NCBI GenBank assembly: GCA_958413095.1
Contig: CATYUF010000005.1
Location: 1 to 48,948, forward strand
From: an uncultured Clostridium sp.
Lineage (GTDB): Bacteria > Bacillota > Clostridia > TANB77 > CAG-508
DNA length: 48,948 bases
Reading direction: 5' to 3'
A model generated the notes under the pieces. The model ran no database searches and had not been told where the DNA came from. It worked only from the letters and a program-made list of their open reading frames with translations. The stretch's first letter is position 1. Every line of letters begins with the position of its first letter. Both the position numbers and the translations under genes were made by a program. Shown here piece after piece: positions 26,955 to 34,512 of the stretch.

Positions 26955-26977
26955 CAAAAAATAGAGATGAAGTAAAA

Positions 26978-27868
26978 ATGAAATTAATAATAAATGCAGA
27001 TGATTTTGGAATTGATATAGATAGAGATTTTGGAATATTTTATGGTGTTATGAACGGTTACATTACTAGTGTCAGTATTGTTGTAACTGATAAAATTGGC
27101 TTAATAAGAAAAATACTAGTTTGGATGATGAGAAAGAAAGCAAGTATTGGAATTCATATTAATTTAACTGATAATCCATTAGTAAAATATAATATGGAAG
27201 AAATATGCGACATAAATTATGAATATGAACGAAGAAAATATGTTTTTTGGAAAAATTCGATAGATAATAAACTAAATATAAATAAAATAAAAGAAGAGAT
27301 AGAAGAGCAATTTGATAGATTTATGAAAGAATATGGTTTTATACCTAATCATATAGATGGACATAATCATTGTAATATTTTTAATAAAGAAGTAGAAAAA
27401 ATATTTGAGGAGATTTCTAAAATATATAGTATTCATTTAAGAATTCCATATGAAGATTTGAATAAATTCGATAAAAGTTTATTAGAAAACAATGAATATT
27501 TTAATGAATATTATATGTTAAAAGAAGAAGTAGATAAAGATACAATAAATAACAATTTAGATTATTTTTTTAAATATGATATGTATCTATATAATTATAT
27601 GTGTATAAAAAACTGTATAAAAGATATTAATTATATAGGAACAATGTATGGATATTTTAGAGATTCCAAAGTATTAATAGATCAATTATTACAATTTGAT
27701 AAAAAAGAATGTGTTCAAGTAATGACTCACCCAGGATTTTATTGGAGATTTATAAAACATAATACAAAATTTTCAAATAAAGATAGGAATATAGAATTAA
27801 AGAGTTTAAAAGCATTAAAAAAACAATCTAAAAAATTAAAACTTATTTATGCAGATTATAAAAAATAA
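26978..27868 (+). CDS. YdjC/ChbG-type carbohydrate deacetylase
   Basis: Metal-dependent deacetylase of the YdjC/ChbG family, known for chitooligosaccharides and sugar intermediates. Motifs are NADDFG at residues 5-10 (metal-binding Asp), GIHINLT, the metal-binding HIDGHNH near residues 125-131, and VMTHPGFY near the end. At 296 residues the length is normal. It is the last gene of the co-directed cluster and could remove an N-acetyl group from the amino sugar made by the upstream enzymes. Confidence 0.87.
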   Translation: MKLIINADDFGIDIDRDFGIFYGVMNGYITSVSIVVTDKIGLIRKILVWMMRKKASIGIHINLTDNPLVKYNMEEICDINYEYERRKYVFWKNSIDNKLNINKIKEEIEEQFDRFMKEYGFIPNHIDGHNHCNIFNKEVEKIFEEISKIYSIHLRIPYEDLNKFDKSLLENNEYFNEYYMLKEEVDKDTINNNLDYFFKYDMYLYNYMCIKNCIKDINYIGTMYGYFRDSKVLIDQLLQFDKKECVQVMTHPGFYWRFIKHNTKFSNKDRNIELKSLKALKKQSKKLKLIYADYKK

Positions 27869-27902
27869 TATTGAAATTTTGTAACATAAAAAAGTGTTAA
27901 AT

Positions 27903-28021
27903 TAACTATTTATTTACAACTTTTGAAAAAATAATAAGAAAATCTAGAGAAAAAATGTAAGATTTTTATAAATTTTTTAAAAAAATTTTTGCATATTGCC
28001 TAATTAGAAAAATGTTTAGAA
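27903..28021 (+). repeat. Direct repeat R of element 1
   Basis: Matches 16445-16561 in the same direction. It separates the cluster from the recombinase module. The region 27869-28256 otherwise holds a promoter and a terminator-like hairpin but no gene. Confidence 0.8.
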
Positions 28022-28075
28022 CACAAATTGTAGTTTTTTCAAAATGCTGTTCCTATCAAAATTTTCCAAAAGTCA

Positions 28076-28104
28076 TTGACATTAACAAAAAGTAAAACTA
28101 TAAT
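28076..28104 (+). promoter_or_regulatory. Strong promoter of the recombinase module
   Basis: Perfect TTGACA (28076-28081) and perfect TATAAT (28099-28104) separated by 17 bases. Confidence 0.8.
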
Positions 28105-28189
28105 GCAATAAAATAGATTTTTAGCAAGGAAATCTATAAGAATAATAATGCAGAAAACTGTAAACACTTTTTGAACTAAATATAAAAAC

Positions 28190-28219
28190 AAAAAATCTAC
28201 TTTCAAAGTGGATTTTTTA
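28190..28219 (+). terminator. Terminator in the recombinase leader
   Basis: AAAATCTACTT pairs with AAGTGGATTTT around a short loop, followed by a T-rich run. It lies between the strong promoter and the small ORF and could act as an attenuator. Confidence 0.65.
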
Positions 28220-28256
28220 TTTTGCTCATAAATATATATTAATAGAGGTGGCTTTG

Positions 28257-28394
28257 ATGGAAGAAAAAATAAAAGAAACATATACAGAAGAAGGAAAAAG
28301 TTTAACACAACTAATACAAGAATGGATAAATGAAAATCCAAAAATTCTATATTGCAATAGTGAAAAAAAAGATATAAAATATCAATGTAGATAA
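28257..28394 (+). CDS. 45-residue protein upstream of the recombinase
   Basis: A short ORF with a good ribosome binding site (GAGGTGG, 5 bases before ATG). The acidic product contains SLTQLIQEWINENP. It lies 36 bases before the recombinase in the same direction. Small ORFs in this place in serine-recombinase elements are candidates for directionality factors, but I see no recognisable domain. Confidence 0.55.
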   Translation: MEEKIKETYTEEGKSLTQLIQEWINENPKILYCNSEKKDIKYQCR

Positions 28395-28430
28395 GTAGTT
28401 ATTTAAATAACTCTAGGATAGGAGGTAGAA

Positions 28431-30029
28431 ATGGAAGAGTTATATAATAACTATTTTAATATAATGAATGACCAAATATGGAAAGTTGCAATATATACTA
28501 GATTATCTAGAGAAGATGAAAAAGATGAGAAATATAGAAGACAATCTGAAAGTATTGAAAATCAAGTTAAATATTTAAAATCAATAGTAACGGCAAAAGG
28601 CTGGATTTTAGTTAATATATACAAAGATGATGGATATACAGGAACAAATTTTGATAGACCAGATTTTAAAAGAATGCTAGAAGATATTGATAATGGGAAA
28701 ATCAATCTTGTAATAACAAAAGATTTATCAAGATTAGGAAGAGATTACATAGAAACAGGAAGATATATTGAAAAAATATTTCCTTCAAAAAATATAAGAT
28801 ATATTGCAGTAAATGACAATGTAGATACATTTGATAAAAGAAATTCCAATAATGATATGACACCATTTAAAGCAGTAATAAATGATATGTATGCAAAAGA
28901 TACATCAAACAAAGTAAGGTCAACTATACTTACAAAAGCAATAGGAGGAGAATGTATAAAAGCATTTTTACCATATGGGTATAAAAAAGACAGTATAAAT
29001 AAAAATAAGATATTAGTAGATGAAAATGTGGCAAAAAATGTGAAGTTGATTTTTGATTTATATAAGTCAGGAAAAACAAAAACACAAATTGCTAAAAAAT
29101 TGAATGAATTAGAAATTCTAACACCTTTAAAATATAAACAGGAAAATACAAATTATTATAATCCAAATTCAAATGCTACTTATAAATGGAATAGTACAGT
29201 TATAAATAAAATATTAAGAAATCAAATTTATGTAGGAGATTTAGTTCAACTTAAATATAACAAAGTTAATTACAAAATAAAGAAAATTATAAAAGTTTCT
29301 AAAGATGAACAAATTGTAATTTTAAACAATCATGAGGCAATTATAGATAGAAATATTTTTAATACTGTTCAAGAGATGTTAGATAAACAGACAAATGAAT
29401 GGAATTATTCTAATAGGAAAAAACATTTATTAACAGGATTAGCTTTTTGTAAATGTGGAAGTAGAATTACATATAATAAAAATCACGGAAAAGTTTTTAG
29501 ATGTGTTTGTTCTAGTTATAAAAAATATGGAAATCAATTTTGTTCTAATATCCATCTAAAAGAAGCGGAACTTATAGAAATGGTTACTAAATCATTAAAG
29601 AAAAATGTAAGTACATATTTAAACTTAAAAGAAATGAAGTATCCTTCAATATTGCCAAAACAAAATAATACTCAAGAATTAGCAAAATTAACAAAGAAAA
29701 AAGATAAAATAAATAAAACAATTGCTAATTTATATGAAGATAAAATATCTGGAAATATTTCAACAGAAACATTTAAAGTGTTGATAAAAAAATACGAAAA
29801 GCAGAAAAAAGAAATAAATGTGCAAATATCAGCAATTCCTAAAAATAAAGAAAATAATCAAGAATTAAAATTAAGTTATAAACAGTTAGAAGAAACAATG
29901 AAAAAGGTATTAAAATTTGATACTATAAATGAAGAAAATAAAAGTTTAGTTTTCAAATTAATAGATAAAATTATAATAGATGATAATAAAATTAATATAA
30001 ATTATAAATTTAATAATTTAGAGCTATAA
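28431..30029 (+). CDS. Large serine recombinase of element 1 (TndX/TnpX-like)
   Basis: Site-specific DNA recombinase expected to excise and integrate element 1. The N-terminal resolvase domain has the catalytic Ser at about residue 26 (YTRLSRED), DGYTG and KDLSRLGRDYIETG. A recombinase domain follows (FLPYGYKKD). The zinc ribbon is near residues 338-373 (CKCGSR...CVC...CSN), then a coiled-coil region. The 532-residue length is normal. GGAGG lies 5 bases before ATG. The stop is 22 bases from the right core, the usual position of an integrase next to its att site. It belongs to a different subfamily from the second recombinase. Confidence 0.93.
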   Translation: MEELYNNYFNIMNDQIWKVAIYTRLSREDEKDEKYRRQSESIENQVKYLKSIVTAKGWILVNIYKDDGYTGTNFDRPDFKRMLEDIDNGKINLVITKDLSRLGRDYIETGRYIEKIFPSKNIRYIAVNDNVDTFDKRNSNNDMTPFKAVINDMYAKDTSNKVRSTILTKAIGGECIKAFLPYGYKKDSINKNKILVDENVAKNVKLIFDLYKSGKTKTQIAKKLNELEILTPLKYKQENTNYYNPNSNATYKWNSTVINKILRNQIYVGDLVQLKYNKVNYKIKKIIKVSKDEQIVILNNHEAIIDRNIFNTVQEMLDKQTNEWNYSNRKKHLLTGLAFCKCGSRITYNKNHGKVFRCVCSSYKKYGNQFCSNIHLKEAELIEMVTKSLKKNVSTYLNLKEMKYPSILPKQNNTQELAKLTKKKDKINKTIANLYEDKISGNISTETFKVLIKKYEKQKKEINVQISAIPKNKENNQELKLSYKQLEETMKKVLKFDTINEENKSLVFKLIDKIIIDDNKININYKFNNLEL

Positions 30030-30077
30030 TTATCCCAACATGAACCAAGGGTGGCCATGGGAAAGGGGGAATTATTA

Positions 30078-30287
30078 ATGTGGACTTATAATAAAACATT
30101 ACAATATCCAATAAATATAAAATGCACAGACCCTCGTCTTGCAAAAGTAATTATTTCTCAATATGGAGGACCAGATGGAGAACTTGCAGCATCTTTGAGA
30201 TATTTATCACAAAGATTTGGAATGCCAGATCAAAAAGCAAAAGCAGTTTTAAATGATATTGGTACGGAAGAATGGGTTCCATTATGA
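30078..30287 (+). CDS. cotJC: CotJC (manganese-catalase-like), N-terminal part, interrupted
   Basis: Encodes the first 61-65 residues of CotJC: MWTYNKTLQYP, then TDPRLAKVIISQYGGPDGELAASLRYLSQRF and LNDIGTEE. The Glu of GELAA is a predicted metal ligand. After GTEE the frame enters element 2 and stops four residues later. The ATG at 30078 overlaps the reconstituted cotJB stop (TAATG) and has AGGGGGA upstream. The remaining ligands lie at 34513-34938, so the truncated product cannot be active. Confidence 0.92.
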   Translation: MWTYNKTLQYPINIKCTDPRLAKVIISQYGGPDGELAASLRYLSQRFGMPDQKAKAVLNDIGTEEWVPL

Positions 30288-30288
30288 T

Positions 30289-30329
30289 GTCAATAGTTAA
30301 AGGCACACATTGCAACTTTAACTATTGAC
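30289..30329. repeat. Perfect 14-bp hairpin at the left end of element 2
   Basis: GTCAATAGTTAAAG (30289-30302) and CTTTAACTATTGAC (30316-30329) are perfect inverted copies with a 13-base loop. It may terminate the read-through cotJ transcript or be a binding site. Confidence 0.7.
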
Positions 30330-30342
30330 TGTAATAATATTA

Positions 30343-30633
30343 TTAAAATTTATTCGAATATATTGTATCTATTTCATCTGTATCAGGAACAGGTTTATCC
30401 CAATCTTTTCCAAAGAGACTATAAAAATTTAGTAGTAATTCTAGTTTTAACTATTCTCCTTTATCTAGAATTTTAAGTAAACCATAAATTCTATTTACCA
30501 TAAATTTATTAAGTGTTTTCATATCTTCTTGAGATAATTTTCCGTCGCTATGCATATTTTCAACAGGTCCATTCCTAAAAAGATAATGAGTTAAAGCTAT
30601 AGAAATAGTATCAAAGTTATCTTTATCTAACAT
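30343..30633 (-). pseudogene. Small element 2 protein with an internal amber stop
   Basis: Read on the minus strand, the frame from ATG 30633 runs to TAG at 30451-30453 after LLKILDKGE. It continues in the same frame with LKLELLLNFYSLFGKDWDKP to a TAA at 30343-30345. Without the TAG it would be a 96-residue acidic helical protein; TGG (Trp) is a one-base change from TAG. AAGGAT precedes the ATG. I do not recognise a named domain. The intact 60-residue front could still be made. Confidence 0.55.
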
Positions 30634-30692
30634 CTATCCTTAGAGCTTTGATTTAATTTTTCAAATAAGTTTTTGTTTAAATCTTTTTTCAT
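30627..30692 (-). CDS. 21-residue peptide overlapping the next small ORF
   Basis: On the minus strand an ATG at 30692 follows AAAGGAT with 6-base spacing and encodes a Lys/Asn-rich 21-residue peptide. It ends just past the start of the next ORF, an arrangement that suggests coupled translation. No function can be assigned. Confidence 0.3.
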   Translation of the reverse strand: MKKDLNKNLFEKLNQSSKDRC

Positions 30693-30763
30693 ATTATAAT
30701 CCTTTCGTTTTTATTTATGTTACTACAAATTATATAATTTTTCACAAAATAGATTTTAAATAT

Positions 30764-32326
30764 TTAATATTTAGTTATTTTAGGATATATATGTAATTCG
30801 AATTTATTAGGGCTAGAATCTTTTTTTATTGCTTTCTCAGTTTTTAAATATGTAATTTTTGCGATAATACTTTTTAATAAAATGTTCTTCTCTTCAGCAG
30901 TTTCTAACTTATCATATAAATCAATTATATGTTTTAATCTTGGCACCATCGTTTCTTTTTCATTTTGCATTTTAATGTTTTTATTTAATAGTTTATTATA
31001 TTCATTTAATTTATTCTTTAAATTTAATATATTGTCTTTTATAGCTTTTGAACGATTAATAAACTCATCTTGACTATAAATACCATTTTCTAAAAAGTCA
31101 TAAATTTTATTAAGTTTAGCATTTTCCTTTTCTAAATTTTTTTTAGTAGAAGCAATAGATTTTTCAATTGTTTTATTATTTTCAGTATTTGAATTATCAT
31201 TAATGTTATAATCTATCTTATAATTTTCTAGCCATATTTTTAAAGCTTCAATTATTTTGTTTTCTACCACATAAAGTTTAGAACTTATATTATCACATTT
31301 TGGATTAGAACATATAAGTGTTGCAGGTTTGCCAGCTTTTGTATAAGGTCTTCTTTGCATAGGCTTACCACATTTTTCACAAAATACAGTTCCAACTAAG
31401 GGATTTTGAATTTGATGGCTATGTTTTACTTTGGGAGCATTTTGTCTTCTTTTTTCTTGTACTAATTCCCAAGTTTTAGTATCAATAATAGGTTCATGTA
31501 ATCCATCATAAATTAAATAATCTTGGTTACGAGGTCTACTAATGATAAGATGTCCATTTTTTGTTTTCTTTTTTTGTTTTCTTCTATTCCAAACAACTTT
31601 ACCAATATAGGTAGGATTAGAAAGAATATCTTTTACAGAAGAAATAGTCCATTTATTAGAAATTCTAGGCTTTAAATTCATAGCGTTTAATTGTTTTACA
31701 ACAGAGCTTATGGTATTATTTTCAAAAGCATATAATATAAAAATTTCTTTAACAATAGGTGCTTCGTCTTGATTGATAGATAGGGTATAACCTTTCGATT
31801 CTTTTAACTTTACTCTTTCATATCCAAAAGGAGCAATATTTCCTACGAATTTACCTTCAGAAACAGAAATTTCTCTACCTCTTTGCAAACGCCTATTGAT
31901 TGTTTTGTATTCTCGCCTGGACATAAATAAGCCAAATTCAAAATATTCCTCATCAAATTCATTATCTGGGTCATAAGTTTTTAAAGGTGTGACAATTTTT
32001 GTGTGTGAATATTTAAAGGCTTTTGCGACTCTTCCTTGATCAGCAGTATCACCACGAGCAAGTCTTTCTACTTCCACAACTAAAACACCAGTCCATTTTT
32101 CATTTTCAACATCTTTTAGAAGTTTTTGCATTTCTTTTCTTTCACTAATTGTTTCACCGCTTACCACTTCTCGATAAATTTTTGAAATATGTAAATTTCG
32201 ATTACTTGCTAAAGTAGTTAAAATCTTCTCATGTCTTGCTAAAGTTTCACCTTCACCATATTTTTCAGATTCTATATCTTCTCTGGACTTTCTTAAATAT
32301 ATTGCATATGTGCTATCATTTTGCAC
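30764..32326 (-). CDS. Large serine recombinase of element 2
   Basis: Site-specific recombinase, 520 residues, expected to move element 2. The catalytic Ser is at about residue 14 (YLRKSRED). VVEVERLARGD, the recombinase domain (GNIAPFGYERVK), a zinc ribbon with CEKCGKP and CSNPKC, and a C-terminal coiled coil follow. It starts at GTG behind AAAGGAGGA. It is of the type seen in Bacillus and clostridial elements that interrupt sporulation genes. It points toward the left core, with two small ORFs between. Confidence 0.93.
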   Translation of the reverse strand: MQNDSTYAIYLRKSREDIESEKYGEGETLARHEKILTTLASNRNLHISKIYREVVSGETISERKEMQKLLKDVENEKWTGVLVVEVERLARGDTADQGRVAKAFKYSHTKIVTPLKTYDPDNEFDEEYFEFGLFMSRREYKTINRRLQRGREISVSEGKFVGNIAPFGYERVKLKESKGYTLSINQDEAPIVKEIFILYAFENNTISSVVKQLNAMNLKPRISNKWTISSVKDILSNPTYIGKVVWNRRKQKKKTKNGHLIISRPRNQDYLIYDGLHEPIIDTKTWELVQEKRRQNAPKVKHSHQIQNPLVGTVFCEKCGKPMQRRPYTKAGKPATLICSNPKCDNISSKLYVVENKIIEALKIWLENYKIDYNINDNSNTENNKTIEKSIASTKKNLEKENAKLNKIYDFLENGIYSQDEFINRSKAIKDNILNLKNKLNEYNKLLNKNIKMQNEKETMVPRLKHIIDLYDKLETAEEKNILLKSIIAKITYLKTEKAIKKDSSPNKFELHIYPKITKY

Positions 32327-32389
32327 GTTTCCTCCTTTCTTTGTAATTTGTCTTTAACTTGCCATTGTTATATTTGTAATTGCAACAAA

Positions 32390-32533
32390 TTACAACAAAG
32401 AAGGATTTATTTTTCTTATTAAATTAATAATAACATTATCTATATATTCCTTTTGAGCAGATACATTTTCTACAATGTAGTCATCATAAAATTTTATCTT
32501 AGCATTTTCTATTGTATATTCTTCTAATATCAT
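32390..32533 (-). CDS. 47-residue protein upstream of recombinase 2
   Basis: The ATG at 32533 follows GAGGCG on the minus strand. The acidic product contains YTIENAKIKFYDDYIVEN and a C-terminal helix. It is transcribed with the recombinase (63-base gap). Similar short ORFs often precede such recombinases; a directionality or regulatory role is only a guess. The longer frame upstream lacks a ribosome binding site and runs into the divergent promoter. Confidence 0.5.
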   Translation of the reverse strand: MILEEYTIENAKIKFYDDYIVENVSAQKEYIDNVIINLIRKINPSLL

Positions 32534-32584
32534 ATAAATCGCCTCATTTAACTTTATGAGAAAAACAAAAAAAAATACCCAAAA

Positions 32585-32625
32585 CAAACATTTTGATTGA
32601 CAAAAAAACGAATGTTTGATAATAT
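32585..32625 (+). promoter_or_regulatory. Promoter with operator-like palindrome before rhuM
   Basis: TTGACA (32597-32602) and TAATAT (32620-32625) are 17 bases apart. CAAACATT (32585-32592) and AATGTTTG (32611-32618) are perfect inverted copies flanking the -35 and touching the -10, so a repressor could bind there. Confidence 0.7.
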
Positions 32626-32655
32626 GCAGTAAATAAGAAATGAGGTTGATGTAGT

Positions 32656-33675
32656 GTGGAGAATACATTAAAGGAAAACAATATTTTATTTTATAATGAT
32701 GAAGAAGGAAATACAAAAATTGAAGTTATGCTTGAAGATGAGAATGTGTGGCTAAATCAAAATTCATTAGGTAAATTGTTTGAAACAACTAGAAATAATA
32801 TTACAATGCATATAAAAAATATATATGAGGACCAAGAACTAGAAGAAAGTTCAACTAGTAAGGAATCCTTACTAGTTCAAAAAGAGGGAAATAGAAATGT
32901 TAAAAGAACTGTAATATATTATAACTTAGATATGATTATTTCTATTGGATTTAGAGTGAATTCTAAAAAAGCAATTAAATTTAGAACATGGGCAAATAAA
33001 ATAATAAAAGAATATATGATAAAAGGATTTGCATTAGATGATGATAGATTTTTAAAAGGTGGCAAACTAAATGCACAATATTTTGATGAGTTATTAGAAA
33101 GGATTAGGACAATTCGTACAAGTGAAAGAATGGCTTATCAGAAAATAACAGATTTATTTATAGCAACAGCAGTTGACTATAATCCTAAGTCAGAAGAAGC
33201 ATATACATTTTTTAAAATTGTTCAAAATAAGTTGCATTATGCTATTTCTGGACATACTGCTGCAGAACTTATTTATGAAAGGGCAAATGCAAATAAAGAA
33301 CATATGGGGCTTACAAACTGGAAAAATAGCCCAGATGGCTTAATATATAAATATGATGTAACAATAGCTAAAAACTATTTAAATGAAGAAGAATTGAAAA
33401 AGTTAAATGATTTAATTAATTTCTTTATAGTATTTGCTGAAGATGAAGCAAAAGAGAGACATATCATGACAATGCAAAATTGGATTGATGCAACAGATGA
33501 TTTATTAAAATTTAGAAGAAAAAATATATTAAAAAATTCAGGTTCAATATCGCATAAACAAGCAATTGAAAAAGCTGAAAACGAATATGAAAAATTTAAA
33601 ATAAAGCAAGATATGCAATATATTACTAGTATGGATAAAATGTATCAAAGATATTTGAATGAAAGTACTAAATAA
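32656..33675 (+). CDS. RhuM family protein
   Basis: The 339-residue product is of the RhuM type: an N-terminal DNA-binding-like half (WLNQNSLGKLFETTRNNITMHIKNIYED), VIYYNLDMIISIGFRVNSKKAIKFRTWA, and a C-terminal helical half with AISGHTAAELIYERANA typical of the family. RhuM genes are frequent on genomic islands; their biochemical role is not settled, and some relatives sit in toxin-antitoxin or phage-defence settings. It starts at GTG with GAGG 10 bases before. It is followed after 47 bases by the HEPN-motif gene, and a repressible-looking promoter drives the pair. Confidence 0.85.
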   Translation: MENTLKENNILFYNDEEGNTKIEVMLEDENVWLNQNSLGKLFETTRNNITMHIKNIYEDQELEESSTSKESLLVQKEGNRNVKRTVIYYNLDMIISIGFRVNSKKAIKFRTWANKIIKEYMIKGFALDDDRFLKGGKLNAQYFDELLERIRTIRTSERMAYQKITDLFIATAVDYNPKSEEAYTFFKIVQNKLHYAISGHTAAELIYERANANKEHMGLTNWKNSPDGLIYKYDVTIAKNYLNEEELKKLNDLINFFIVFAEDEAKERHIMTMQNWIDATDDLLKFRRKNILKNSGSISHKQAIEKAENEYEKFKIKQDMQYITSMDKMYQRYLNESTK

Positions 33676-33722
33676 AAAGAAGTTTTATTAGAATATAAAT
33701 TAAAAAATAAAGGAGAATTAAT

Positions 33723-34367
33723 ATGTTAAAAAATGAAATATATATATCAGATAATCATATATTAGCAGACTATTTAGGAATAAAATTAACAATGCAAAGT
33801 TCAGAATTAGAATGGAAAAAAGCAATAAATATATTTATAGATAGAATGAAAGGAAGATACATTGATGCGATTAATAAATTATCTAATAATGGAGATAAGA
33901 TATTATTACAAAAATATGGTTTTTCTATAATGTGTATACAATGTTTACTTATCGATACATTAGTTAAATTTAGATATGGACCTACATTATCAAAAAGAGG
34001 AACTTTATCTTACAATTATGAGAATCAAAATCATTTTACTAAGTTTTTAAAAGAAGCATTTTCTGAAGACTTTAACAATGAAATGGCATTAAAATTTTAT
34101 AGAGATATTAGATGTGGAATTATGCATTTTGGAACGACAAAAAGAAACAGTAGATTAACATGTGATTCAAATCAGCTTATCACTAGAATAGATGATGGAA
34201 ATATTAGTGTAGATATTAATATTTTGGAAGAAAGATTAGAACAATACTTTCAACAATATATTGAAGAAATAAAGCAAGAAAATCAAACAGAATTAAGAGA
34301 AAATTTTATTATAGCAATGAATTATATATGCAATATATATCAAAAAGATGAAAAATGGGAAATATGA
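33723..34367 (+). CDS. Protein with HEPN-type Rx4H motif, putative RNase
   Basis: A 214-residue, mainly helical protein. Residues 130-135 read RCGIMH, the Rx4-6H pattern of HEPN ribonucleases, in the usual setting of a conserved helix (FYRDIRCGIMHFG). HEPN proteins often cut RNA in toxin-antitoxin or abortive-infection systems. GGAG is 8 bases before the ATG, and the gene follows rhuM. The family match beyond this motif is weak, so function is inferred. It is the last gene before the right core. Confidence 0.6.
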   Translation: MLKNEIYISDNHILADYLGIKLTMQSSELEWKKAINIFIDRMKGRYIDAINKLSNNGDKILLQKYGFSIMCIQCLLIDTLVKFRYGPTLSKRGTLSYNYENQNHFTKFLKEAFSEDFNNEMALKFYRDIRCGIMHFGTTKRNSRLTCDSNQLITRIDDGNISVDINILEERLEQYFQQYIEEIKQENQTELRENFIIAMNYICNIYQKDEKWEI

Positions 34368-34512
34368 AAAGTTCACTTAGTGTAATACTTTTTTAGTTCA
34401 CCAAGTTCAAAATTTTACAGTCAATAGCACTAGTTTTTTCGCCGACAGTTTGGCATATAATAGTCTGTAAAAACTAAAATTCTAATACTATCATTTAAAT
34501 TGACATCATTGT

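Larger units (their letters stand above)
16423..30056 (+). mobile_element. Serine-recombinase element 1, inserted in cotJB
   Basis: The element lies between identical TGGCC cores at 16423-16427 and 30052-30056; the excised circle would be 13,629 bp. The real cotJB 3' end (WPWERGNY, stop) lies immediately right of the element. Joining the two element ends puts TCCCAACATGAAC (30033-30045) opposite GTTTATTTTGGGA (16431-16443): an inverted repeat with 11 of 13 matches around a 14-base centre containing the core, as in attP sites of large serine integrases. The recombinase gene is the last gene at the right end. The cargo is a nine-gene biosynthetic cluster. Boundaries are inferred from the gene reconstruction and are precise to the 5-bp core. 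Confidence 0.85.

Noticed and set aside
32597..32625. LexA/SOS box in the rhuM promoter
   Set aside because: The inverted copies do not match the Firmicute GAAC-N4-GTTC pattern; listed only as an unspecified operator.
32390..32716. 108-residue minus-strand frame extending into the rhuM start
   Set aside because: The upstream part overlaps the divergent promoter and rhuM and lacks a ribosome binding site; only the 47-residue ORF from 32533 has one.
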